Part shown: one piece after another, positions 57,542 to 64,000 of the stretch
Position numbering within the stretch: position 1 is the stretch's first letter
Layout of the letters: every line of letters begins with the position of its first letter
DNA from: an uncultured SAR116 cluster alpha proteobacterium
GTDB lineage: Bacteria > Pseudomonadota > Alphaproteobacteria > Puniceispirillales > Marisalimonadaceae
Direction: 5' to 3'
Assembly (NCBI GenBank): GCA_902618025.1
Contig: CACMYY010000002.1
Coordinates: 1-64,000 of the forward strand
Length of the DNA: 64,000 bases
The notes under the pieces: generated by a model
Databases searched by the model: none
Seen by the model: the letters and a program-made list of their open reading frames with translations, nothing else
Told to the model about the DNA's origin: nothing
Made by a program: the position numbers and the translations under genes

Positions 57542-58261
57542 TTGAAAAAAGAATTATCAATATTAATATATGAAAAAGAAAAACTTTTAAACTCAATTCT
57601 TGATTATCAAATTTCAAAGTATAATAATTTTAAATCCGTTTGTGTGAATAATTCTGAAGACCTATTTTTAGTGATAAGCAAAAATAAATTTGATATTTGT
57701 ATCATCAATCTGGATAACTTTAATAACGATTTAGAAATATTTGTTGAAACTTTTGAAATAAAAAATATGCATACTAATTTAATTGGTTATTATGAAAAAA
57801 ATCTAAAAATTTTTAAAGAATTTGAAAACAAACTATTTTTAATTGAGAAACCTTTTAAATTACTTACTTTGCTTAATCAGATAGAAAACATCAAATTTTT
57901 AAATAGTAATGAGAATATCAATAAATCTTTAACGAGACACATAGTTTTTTCTCCTTCAAAAAAAATAATCTCAAATCTAGACACAAAAAAAACCGAACAT
58001 TTAACAGAAAAAGAGAATAGTCTTTTAGTGTATTTTTTTGATAGAAAAAATGTTGAAATTTTAAAGAAAGATTTATTGACAAATATTTGGGGTGTCTCTG
58101 ATGAAATCAACACACACACATTAGAAACACATATATATAGGCTGAAACAAAAGTTACATAAACTTGACCCAAATTTATCATTTTCACTTGTAAATAAAAA
58201 TAGTTTATACTGTTTAAAATATGATGATAATAACATCAAATCTAGAACTAATGTGGAGTAA
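57542..58261 (+). CDS. Winged-helix regulator with degenerate receiver domain (OmpR-like)
   Basis: About 240 residues. Residues ~1-118 follow the layout of a response-regulator receiver (LSILIYEKEKLLNSIL ... FDICIINLDNF ... LIEKPFKLLTLL). The acidic pocket is missing, and the phospho-acceptor position aligns to Asn in DICIINLD. The KPF lysine-proline signature is kept. Residues ~150-235 are an OmpR-type winged helix (LTEKENSLLVYFFDR ... EINTHTLETHIYRLKQKLH). The start TTG 57542 is chosen because AAGG lies 8 bases before it. It ends 3 bases before the oxygenase gene. No kinase is nearby, so control without phosphorylation is likely. Confidence 0.8.
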   Translation: MKKELSILIYEKEKLLNSILDYQISKYNNFKSVCVNNSEDLFLVISKNKFDICIINLDNFNNDLEIFVETFEIKNMHTNLIGYYEKNLKIFKEFENKLFLIEKPFKLLTLLNQIENIKFLNSNENINKSLTRHIVFSPSKKIISNLDTKKTEHLTEKENSLLVYFFDRKNVEILKKDLLTNIWGVSDEINTHTLETHIYRLKQKLHKLDPNLSFSLVNKNSLYCLKYDDNNIKSRTNVE

Positions 58262-58264
58262 TAA

Positions 58265-59425
58265 TTGAGTAAATACATAATTGAGGATGAATTTGAAAAT
58301 AATTTTTACAAAAATTTTTTTGGAAAAAAATATTTACATAAAAAAAAGTTGATAAAAAACTTTAATGATATTGTTAGCTTGGAAATTTTAGATGATATGC
58401 TTTCAAAAACAAATATTTGGAATAAGCATAATTTCTTAATGATGTTAAATAAAAAACAAATAAATTATAATGAATTTTCTTCCATGAGTATCGATATATC
58501 TGGAAATACAAATAGACCAAATGTCAATAAAGTACAAAAATTAGTCTCAAAAGGGGCTTCAATAATATTAAATGATATAGAAAAATATAATTCAAATCTT
58601 CTTAAAATTGCTGATGAACTTCAAACTTTAACTAATGGAAGATGTCAGGGAAATTTATATTTTTCAATGGCTAGTCATCAGGCTTTTGGACCTCACTTTG
58701 ATTTACATGATGTTTTTGCAATTCATTTTGAGGGAGAAAAAGTTTGGAATATATATGAAAATATTGAAGATGCTCCCATAAATCACCCAGCTTTCATTAT
58801 TAGCTCAGAGGAAAGAGTTCAAAGAGCTGGTAAACTAATTGATCAAGTAACGTTAAAACCTGGTGATTTACTTTATATACCAAGAGGACAATATCATGAT
58901 GCTTTAGCCTCGGAAAACGGGGCTATACATGTTGCATTTGGTTTAACCTATTTTAAACCTATTGATTTGATGTCAATCATATGGGACAAATTTATATTAA
59001 ATAAATTCATGAGAAAAGACATCAAAGTAAATCCAAGCAGAGATGAATTAAAAAATATGTTGAGCAAATTTTCTAAGGAGGTGGAAAACATTATTGACAC
59101 AGATAACACGCTCGACATTCTAGAAAATAATATTAAAAGTTGGCCATATCCGATTAAAGAATATTCAATAAAAGATTTAGTTTTAGAAGGTATACGATAC
59201 GATGTAACAAAGTCAGTAAAATTTTTTAAAAGAGATAGTCAATCATTTTTGAAAAGTGGTAATAATGAAGTCCTAATCCCTGAGGAATTTGAAAAATTAA
59301 CAGAGTTTATTCTTAGCAAAAATTACGTTACAGAAAAAATTTTAATGAATGAATTTAAAAATATTCCAAAAAACAATATTCTTGAGTGTATAAAAAATTT
59401 AAAGAATATGAAAGTGTTATTATAA
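58265..59425 (+). CDS. JmjC/cupin-type 2-oxoglutarate oxygenase
   Basis: 386 residues with a bacterial cupin-4/JmjC fold, related to ribosomal oxygenases such as RoxA/YcfD and MINA53. The Fe(II) facial triad is visible as His and Asp in FGPHFDLHDVFAIHFEG and a distal His in LLYIPRGQYHDALASE. VWNIYENIEDAP and GDLLYIPRG are family blocks. The C-terminal ~120 residues are helical with a winged-helix-like end (YVTEKILMNEFKNIPKNNI), as in ribosomal oxygenases. The substrate could be a ribosomal or other protein side chain, unknown here. Start TTG 58265 has GGAG upstream. It is coupled to the regulator gene. Confidence 0.83.
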   Translation: MSKYIIEDEFENNFYKNFFGKKYLHKKKLIKNFNDIVSLEILDDMLSKTNIWNKHNFLMMLNKKQINYNEFSSMSIDISGNTNRPNVNKVQKLVSKGASIILNDIEKYNSNLLKIADELQTLTNGRCQGNLYFSMASHQAFGPHFDLHDVFAIHFEGEKVWNIYENIEDAPINHPAFIISSEERVQRAGKLIDQVTLKPGDLLYIPRGQYHDALASENGAIHVAFGLTYFKPIDLMSIIWDKFILNKFMRKDIKVNPSRDELKNMLSKFSKEVENIIDTDNTLDILENNIKSWPYPIKEYSIKDLVLEGIRYDVTKSVKFFKRDSQSFLKSGNNEVLIPEEFEKLTEFILSKNYVTEKILMNEFKNIPKNNILECIKNLKNMKVLL

Positions 59426-59430
59426 ATTTT

Positions 59431-59446
59431 GTTTCTCATGAGAAAC
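59431..59446. repeat. 16-bp perfect palindrome between the oxygenase gene and tRNA-Gln
   Basis: GTTTCTCATGAGAAAC is a perfect 8+8 palindrome in the 29-base gap between two convergent transcripts. It shares the GTTTC...GAAAC arms of parS but with a 6-base centre instead of 4. No good T run follows on either side, so it is a poor terminator. The role is unknown. Confidence 0.5.
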
Positions 59447-59454
59447 TATAGTTA

Positions 59455-59529
59455 TGGCTGGGGCGGTAGGATTCGAACCTACGGTACACGAGATCAAAAC
59501 CCGATGCCTTACCACTTGGCTACACCCCA
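59455..59529 (-). tRNA. tRNA-Gln (anticodon UUG)
   Basis: 75 bases on the minus strand, starting TGGGGTGTAGCCAAGTGG and ending with an encoded CCA. The acceptor stem TGGGGTG/CGCCCCA has one G-U pair. The anticodon loop reads TTTTGAT with TTG. The T arm contains GGTTCGAATCC. The U-G type first pair and D-arm AGCCAAGTGGTAAGGC are typical of tRNA-Gln. It reads CAA and, by wobble, CAG. Confidence 0.95.
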
Positions 59530-59551
59530 ATTTAATTATGAACTACATCAT

Positions 59552-60445
59552 TTAAAATTTAATTTCAAGCATTTTAGAGGAAGCAACTCTATTGATATTA
59601 TAATTAATTTTCTTACCATACCATATAAAATAATTTTTGTTAAAAACTTTACTAAATTTTGATATATCATTTAAATTATTGAATATTCCAAAGCAAGTTG
59701 AACCACTACCACTCATACCATATGCAACTATATTTGGAATTTTTTTTAATTTTTCTAGAATATCTGAAATTTGTGGTACTAATTTCGTGGCAGGTGGTAA
59801 AAGTGAGTTATGGATGTTTATATTCTCAAAGAAAATATTTTTAGATTTATTTCCTAAGTCTAAAAAATTTGAATACTTTTTAAAAACATCCTTAGTTAAT
59901 AGTTCTTTATTAGGATATATTATCAAAAAATAGTAATTAGTTGGAATTATGATTCTTTTTATTTCCGTCCCATAGCCTTTAAGCTTTAAATCTTTACTTA
60001 TTAGACAAGCTGGTATGTCCGAACCTAATCGGCTCCCAATTTGAGAAATAGTACTAAATGAAACTTTATTATATTTTTTATCTTTATTAAATAAGTTTCT
60101 CAATAGTATCAAAGTAGCGGCTGCATCTGCTGACCCTCCACCAAGTCCAGCACCAATAGGAATTTTTTTATCAAGGAAGATCTCAAAATTTTTGTTCCAT
60201 TTTGTAAATAATCTAAATTGATTCACAGCATTTAAAATAAGGTTGTCTTTGGGATTTACTATAAAAGAGCTATTATTATTTTGATGAAATGCGTCACATT
60301 TACTGAATTTAATATAGATTTCATCACTTAATTCTAAAAAACACATTTCACTCTCTAGAAAATGAAGTTTTTTATATTTTTTTTTCTTTACAAATAAATT
60401 GAGATTGAGTTTTGCTGGTGCAGATATTTTATAATAAATGCTCAT
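59552..60445 (-). CDS. ispE: 4-diphosphocytidyl-2-C-methyl-D-erythritol kinase
   Basis: GHMP kinase of the non-mevalonate (MEP) isoprenoid pathway. The start SAPAKLNLNLFVKKK gives the substrate-binding PAKLNL segment. The ATP loop is PIGAGLGGGSADAAATL (~96-112). The third motif is YGMSGSGSTCFGIF. 297 residues. It overlaps the TPR lipoprotein gene upstream by 17 bases. The TPR-ispE pair is common in Alphaproteobacteria. tRNA-Gln lies 22 bases downstream on the same strand. Confidence 0.95.
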   Translation of the reverse strand: MSIYYKISAPAKLNLNLFVKKKKYKKLHFLESEMCFLELSDEIYIKFSKCDAFHQNNNSSFIVNPKDNLILNAVNQFRLFTKWNKNFEIFLDKKIPIGAGLGGGSADAAATLILLRNLFNKDKKYNKVSFSTISQIGSRLGSDIPACLISKDLKLKGYGTEIKRIIIPTNYYFLIIYPNKELLTKDVFKKYSNFLDLGNKSKNIFFENINIHNSLLPPATKLVPQISDILEKLKKIPNIVAYGMSGSGSTCFGIFNNLNDISKFSKVFNKNYFIWYGKKINYNINRVASSKMLEIKF

Positions 60446-62060
60446 GTTTTCTAATTTTTTCTTTGATTTTACTTATTTTACTTTTGTCATTTTCATATTT
60501 TAAAGCCTTTTTCCATTCAAAAAAAGCTTCTCTTTCTCTGTTTAACATGAAATAACAATCACCAAGGTGGTCAATAATTTCAGAACTTGTTGGAAGAATT
60601 GATACTGATTTTTCTAAAAAATAAACTGCTGATTGATAATTTTTCCTTTTGAACTCCACCCAACCAAGTGTATCTAAAAAGTACCCATTTTCAGGATCTA
60701 AGATTAAAGCTTTTTTTATAAGTTTTAAAGCTATATCTAATTCTTGTTCTCTTAATGCTAATTTATAAGAAAGATAGTTTAAAGTATAAGTATCTTTTGG
60801 ATTTTTATCTAAAAGTTCCATAAATAATTTTTTCGCTTCTTTCCATTTTCCTACTTTATCAAGGTTTGAAGCATATAAAAATAAATCTCGATCCGTTGTT
60901 TCATTACTTTTCAATATATCTTGATAAATATTTAAAGAATTTAAATACTCATTTTTAAATTTGTAATAATTAGCTAATTTGTATAGTACAAATTTATTTT
61001 TCGGCCATAATCTAACAATTTTGAAAAGTGTAGTTTCATATTTTTGATTTATTCCTTCAGTTTTTAATATTGTTAATTTTTTCAAATTAGCTACTAGGAA
61101 AAAAAAAGAATCTTTGTTTATCGTATCAAGATATCTAATTGCAATGTCATTCATTGTTTCTAAGTGGTAAATCTCAGCTAAAAAATATTTAGATATATCC
61201 ATTTTTGGGTTAAGGAAAAGACTAAATTCTAACAAAATTTTTTGATATTTATAATCATAATATGACTTCAAACTCCTTTGAATTGCAATATTATATATTT
61301 TGAAAGATAAAATATTTTGTAATGTTTGTACGTTACGAAATATATTCTCATCTTTAAAAAAATTTTTAATGATATAACTCTGGTCAAACTGGTTTGATAG
61401 TTTAGACATTATCAATTTTTCTGTTTTTTCGATATTATGAATTCTGAAGTAGAAACCAGCTAACAACAATGTATCCAAAATACTCAAATCATCTTTTTTG
61501 TAAATAGCATCTGCAATCTTAATCAAATTTTTAGAGTTATAGAAATTTTCTAAGATCAATAATTTGTGTATTGAAGTATTTTGCAAACTTATTTCTGATA
61601 AATGTTTATCATTATTTTCAGTTTGATCGATCCAAAATTTTATCAGATAATTTAAACTACTTGAATTAAAGAATGACTGATGGTTTTTAAAAACATTTAG
61701 ACTTTCTTTAAAATCACCTTTTTTAATTTTCAAAATATACTTGGGTAATTTATATATATAATTATCACTAATTTGCAGTTTATTTGAAACTTTATTTGCT
61801 GTTTCAAATTTTCCACTTATTAGATTTGAAATAAATTTAATTTCTAAAAGTTTATGACTCTGTAAATTTTTATCTAGGATTTGACTTGCAGTAAAAGCAT
61901 CACCTTTATTAATTGAATAATTAGCTGTAAGATAATTCGCACTATAAGAATTATTGTTTTTTCTATCTGCAATATTATCTGCAGAATGTGATATTTTGTT
62001 GTTTATATTGCAACTAGTAACAGTAAATGTAATAAAAAGAAAAAATATGTACTTAATCAT
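60429..62060 (-). CDS. Tetratricopeptide-repeat lipoprotein
   Basis: About 543 residues. The signal ends VTSC, predicting lipidation. The rest is helical-repeat protein. Clear TPR units are at the C-terminus: LNYLSYKLALREQELDIALKLIKKALILDPENGYFLDTLGWVEFKRKNYQSAVYFLEKSV, then a final unit ending YENDKSKISKIKEKI. Residues ~30-350 are weaker repeats. I use ATG 62060; a TTG at 62072 would add four residues. It heads an operon with ispE. It probably works as an envelope scaffold, but no partner is evident. Confidence 0.85.
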   Translation of the reverse strand: MIKYIFFLFITFTVTSCNINNKISHSADNIADRKNNNSYSANYLTANYSINKGDAFTASQILDKNLQSHKLLEIKFISNLISGKFETANKVSNKLQISDNYIYKLPKYILKIKKGDFKESLNVFKNHQSFFNSSSLNYLIKFWIDQTENNDKHLSEISLQNTSIHKLLILENFYNSKNLIKIADAIYKKDDLSILDTLLLAGFYFRIHNIEKTEKLIMSKLSNQFDQSYIIKNFFKDENIFRNVQTLQNILSFKIYNIAIQRSLKSYYDYKYQKILLEFSLFLNPKMDISKYFLAEIYHLETMNDIAIRYLDTINKDSFFFLVANLKKLTILKTEGINQKYETTLFKIVRLWPKNKFVLYKLANYYKFKNEYLNSLNIYQDILKSNETTDRDLFLYASNLDKVGKWKEAKKLFMELLDKNPKDTYTLNYLSYKLALREQELDIALKLIKKALILDPENGYFLDTLGWVEFKRKNYQSAVYFLEKSVSILPTSSEIIDHLGDCYFMLNREREAFFEWKKALKYENDKSKISKIKEKIRKHEHLL

Positions 62061-62149
62061 AAAAATTACCAAAATTAATAATTTTTTATTGTAAAATAAA
62101 CACGACTTATTTTGTAACTATTCTTTTAGATTTTATAGGAAATTAGAAA

Positions 62150-62899
62150 TTGAAACAATTAGAAACTAACAATCACAAATTTATTATGAATTTAATAAGT
62201 TTTTATAAAGAAATTGGTATTGATATGTTAATTACTAGTGAAAAAATTTATACCAGATCTAATTTTGATATAAGTGGATACGATAATTATAAAAATAAAA
62301 AAAATAAAGACAAAGAAATTAAAGAATTAGAGTATTCATTTAAAAATTTTGATGGTTGTAATTTAAAAAAAACCGCAACAAATTTTGTCAAATTTTTAGG
62401 TAATATTGATTCAAAGTTTCTTATAATCGATGGACCTCCCGATATAGAAGAAGATAGAACAGGCATTCCTTTTTTGTCAGTTAAAGGAGAACTTTTTGAA
62501 AAAATGTTGAATGCAATAAAACTTTCCAAAAGTGATGTTTTTATAATAAAAAGTATTCCATGGAGGCCTCCAGGTAATAGGTACCCAACTATAGAAGAAT
62601 TAAAAATCTGTAGACCCTTCATTCTTAATTTGATAAATTTAATTAAGCCTAAAATTATTGTTTGTTTAGGCGAAGTTCCTACTAGTCAAATTTTTGAATT
62701 GGATCAAAGTATAATGAAACTTAGGGGAAAGTGGAGGTTACTGCAATCTAAACAAATATTTGACTCAGACCATTCAAATTATGATATTTCTGTTCTTCCA
62801 ACATTAAGTATAACCCATTTGATAGAAAGACCAGATTTAAAAAAATATGCATGGGAAGATATGAAATTATTCAGAGATAAAATCAAAGAAATTTCTTAA
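62150..62899 (+). CDS. Uracil-DNA glycosylase superfamily protein (family 4-like), altered active-site motif
   Basis: 249 residues. The layout follows alphaproteobacterial family-4 UDGs: FDGCNLKKTATNFVKF (~67-82), the PF-x-S-x-x-G-E-L-F-E-K-M-L block, IPWRPPGNRYPTIEELKICRPF, IIVCLGEVPTSQIF and a final THLIERPDLKKYAWED. The usual GEAPG-x-x-ED motif reads DGPPDIEED (103-111), losing its Glu. The HP(S/A) motif reads HLI. Only some of the cluster cysteines remain. The fold call is good, but full UDG activity is uncertain. Start TTG 62150, with AGGA 9 bases upstream. It is 4 bases from the transglycosylase gene. Confidence 0.82.
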   Translation: MKQLETNNHKFIMNLISFYKEIGIDMLITSEKIYTRSNFDISGYDNYKNKKNKDKEIKELEYSFKNFDGCNLKKTATNFVKFLGNIDSKFLIIDGPPDIEEDRTGIPFLSVKGELFEKMLNAIKLSKSDVFIIKSIPWRPPGNRYPTIEELKICRPFILNLINLIKPKIIVCLGEVPTSQIFELDQSIMKLRGKWRLLQSKQIFDSDHSNYDISVLPTLSITHLIERPDLKKYAWEDMKLFRDKIKEIS

Positions 62900-62903
62900 A
62901 ATT

Positions 62904-64000
62904 ATGGTTGTTTTAAAAAATAAAAAATCTTTTTTCATCCTTATTTTTTTATGTAAATTGTTTTTTAGTAATTTTTCATTTGCAAATATTGAAAATACAA
63001 AAAATATTCTTTCTTCTAGTGATATTAAAATCTATAAAAAAATCTTTAAAATTCACAAGCTTCCAATTAAGAGTAAAAAAGCTAAAGAATGGCAAAAGGT
63101 AGACAATTTAATAAAAAAATTAAGTAATAGAATTTTATTGGGTAACGTATATGCAGAAAGATTTTTACATCCCACGGGATGGAGAAGTTCGTACAGTGAT
63201 TTAAAAAATTGGCTTGATAAATATAATGATCACCCAGACGCTACCAGAATAACAAGGATTGCTTTAAGAAGGAAACCAAATAATTCGAAGAGTCCAAAAA
63301 AACCAACACCAGGTTTTCTAAATGGCTATGGCACTTATAAAGCAAATTTACTTAAGCCTAAATTTCCTATAGATAATCATAAATATAAAAATTATACCTA
63401 CTCTACTTCAATTAAATTTAGAAGAGCTGTTAACAAAAGAAACATCACATATGCTGAAAATTTATTGAGTAGTAATAAAGTCAAAAAATACCTAACAAAA
63501 AAAGAGTTATCTCAACTTAGAGCAGAATTATCGCATGCGCTCTTTATTTTTGATAAAGACTATGAATCCATCAGACAAGCCAGACTTTCTTTAAGTTTGT
63601 CTGAAAAACCAAATCCCCTAGCATTATGGGCTGGTGGCTTGGCCTCTTGGAGAACAAAAAATATTACATTAGCCAAATTTTTCTTTAATAAATTATCAAA
63701 TATAAAAGAACCTGACGGAATAGCTGCTGCTGGAGGATATTGGTCAGCGCGAATTTCATTTTTTTTAGGAAAAGCTAAAGAGGCCAATTTTTTTCTTAAA
63801 AAAGCAGCTACAAGAGAAAGAACATTTTATGGTTCATTAGCAATGGCTTCTTTAGGATATAAATATGAACCAAATTTTACTTTACCTGAATATGATAAAA
63901 ATTTGATTAATAAAATCACTTCATATAAAGGTGGACAAAGAGCTTTAGCTTTAATTGAAGTGAATGAGTTCCATAAAGCAGCTAGAGAATTCAGAAAAAT
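62904..64000 (+). CDS. Soluble lytic murein transglycosylase (SLT), 3' end beyond window
   Basis: Peptidoglycan-cleaving enzyme. From ATG 62904 the frame is open to the right edge (365 residues visible). It has a signal sequence (FFILIFLCKLFFSNFSFA). The visible part is the helical superhelix domain typical of Slt proteins: ILLGNVYAERFLHPTGWRSSY, then DHPDATRITRIALRRKP, PLALWAGGLASWRTKN, AAAGGYWSARISFFLG and RERTFYGSLAMASLGY, just before the catalytic domain. The catalytic SLT domain itself lies outside the window. In related genomes this gene also follows the UDG gene. Confidence 0.88.
   Translation, partial: MVVLKNKKSFFILIFLCKLFFSNFSFANIENTKNILSSSDIKIYKKIFKIHKLPIKSKKAKEWQKVDNLIKKLSNRILLGNVYAERFLHPTGWRSSYSDLKNWLDKYNDHPDATRITRIALRRKPNNSKSPKKPTPGFLNGYGTYKANLLKPKFPIDNHKYKNYTYSTSIKFRRAVNKRNITYAENLLSSNKVKKYLTKKELSQLRAELSHALFIFDKDYESIRQARLSLSLSEKPNPLALWAGGLASWRTKNITLAKFFFNKLSNIKEPDGIAAAGGYWSARISFFLGKAKEANFFLKKAATRERTFYGSLAMASLGYKYEPNFTLPEYDKNLINKITSYKGGQRALALIEVNEFHKAAREFRK

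Noticed and set aside
1-64000. CRISPR arrays, insertion sequences, prophage, toxin-antitoxin or defence islands
   Set aside because: No repeat-spacer pattern, transposase, integrase or recognisable defence gene is visible. Every gap over about 100 bases was read, and the genes are core functions.

Overview
The window is a densely packed, visibly AT-rich stretch of a bacterial chromosome, with short gaps and many overlapping genes. No plasmid, phage, insertion-sequence or CRISPR signal is visible. The gene order hemE-hemJ-rho-mnmE-mnmG-rsmG-parA-parB is an alphaproteobacterial arrangement. So are hisB-hisH-hisA-hisF-hisE, tsaB-rimI, lnt-corC-ybeY-phoH-miaB, the secB/Tim44/Smr group, the malic enzyme fused to a phosphotransacetylase domain, and GTP cyclohydrolase II with a dead RibB-like front domain. 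Low GC, tight packing, a small his/heme/cell-wall core and a single simple porin suggest a streamlined, probably marine, free-living lineage (HIMB59/AEGEAN-169-like or a similar AT-rich clade). That placement is inference and needs a phylogeny.

Layout. 1-7966 (minus): lnt (cut by the window edge), corC, ybeY, phoH, miaB, an acyltransferase pair resembling ornithine-lipid OlsA/OlsB, rimI and tsaB. 8069-22883: a secreted deacetylase (plus), then a Bax-like glucosaminidase, nfuA, trpS, murJ, glnD and mutS (minus), maeB (plus), an adenosine-kinase-like sugar kinase (minus) and a small lipoprotein (plus). 22890-27589 (minus): dapB and the dnaJ-dnaK-grpE chaperone genes, with a clear heat-shock sigma promoter in front of dnaK. 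27734-34247: rph-rdgB-hemW, rsmI, a BON lipoprotein and gshB on plus, with an LpoA-like lipoprotein on minus. 34251-39426 (minus): Tim44-like, Smr, hisB, hisH, a GNAT, hisA, hisF, hisE and a HIT protein. 39546-41288: secB (plus) against coaE-dnaQ (minus).

The centre of the window is 41289-41556, between coaE and hemE. It is AT-rich, holds three perfect DnaA boxes, and has genes diverging from it. I read it as the chromosomal replication origin, oriC. To its right lie hemE, hemJ, rho, mnmE, mnmG, rsmG, parA and parB. There are two perfect 16-bp parS sites, one just after rho and one inside the rsmG reading frame. Origin, centromere sites and the ParA/ParB segregation proteins therefore sit within about 9 kb.

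49818-64000: holA, lptE, leuS, a DUF3576 lipoprotein and a major porin with a strong terminator (minus); YggS (plus); ribA (minus); a regulator with a degenerate receiver next to a JmjC/cupin-type oxygenase (plus); tRNA-Gln(UUG), ispE and a TPR lipoprotein (minus); then a uracil-DNA-glycosylase-like protein and a lytic transglycosylase cut by the right edge (plus). Most genes are ordinary core functions. I found no convincing new multi-gene system. The items most worth a second look are the origin/parS layout, the regulator-oxygenase pair, the altered UDG motif, and the lack of hrcA/CIRCE beside grpE.
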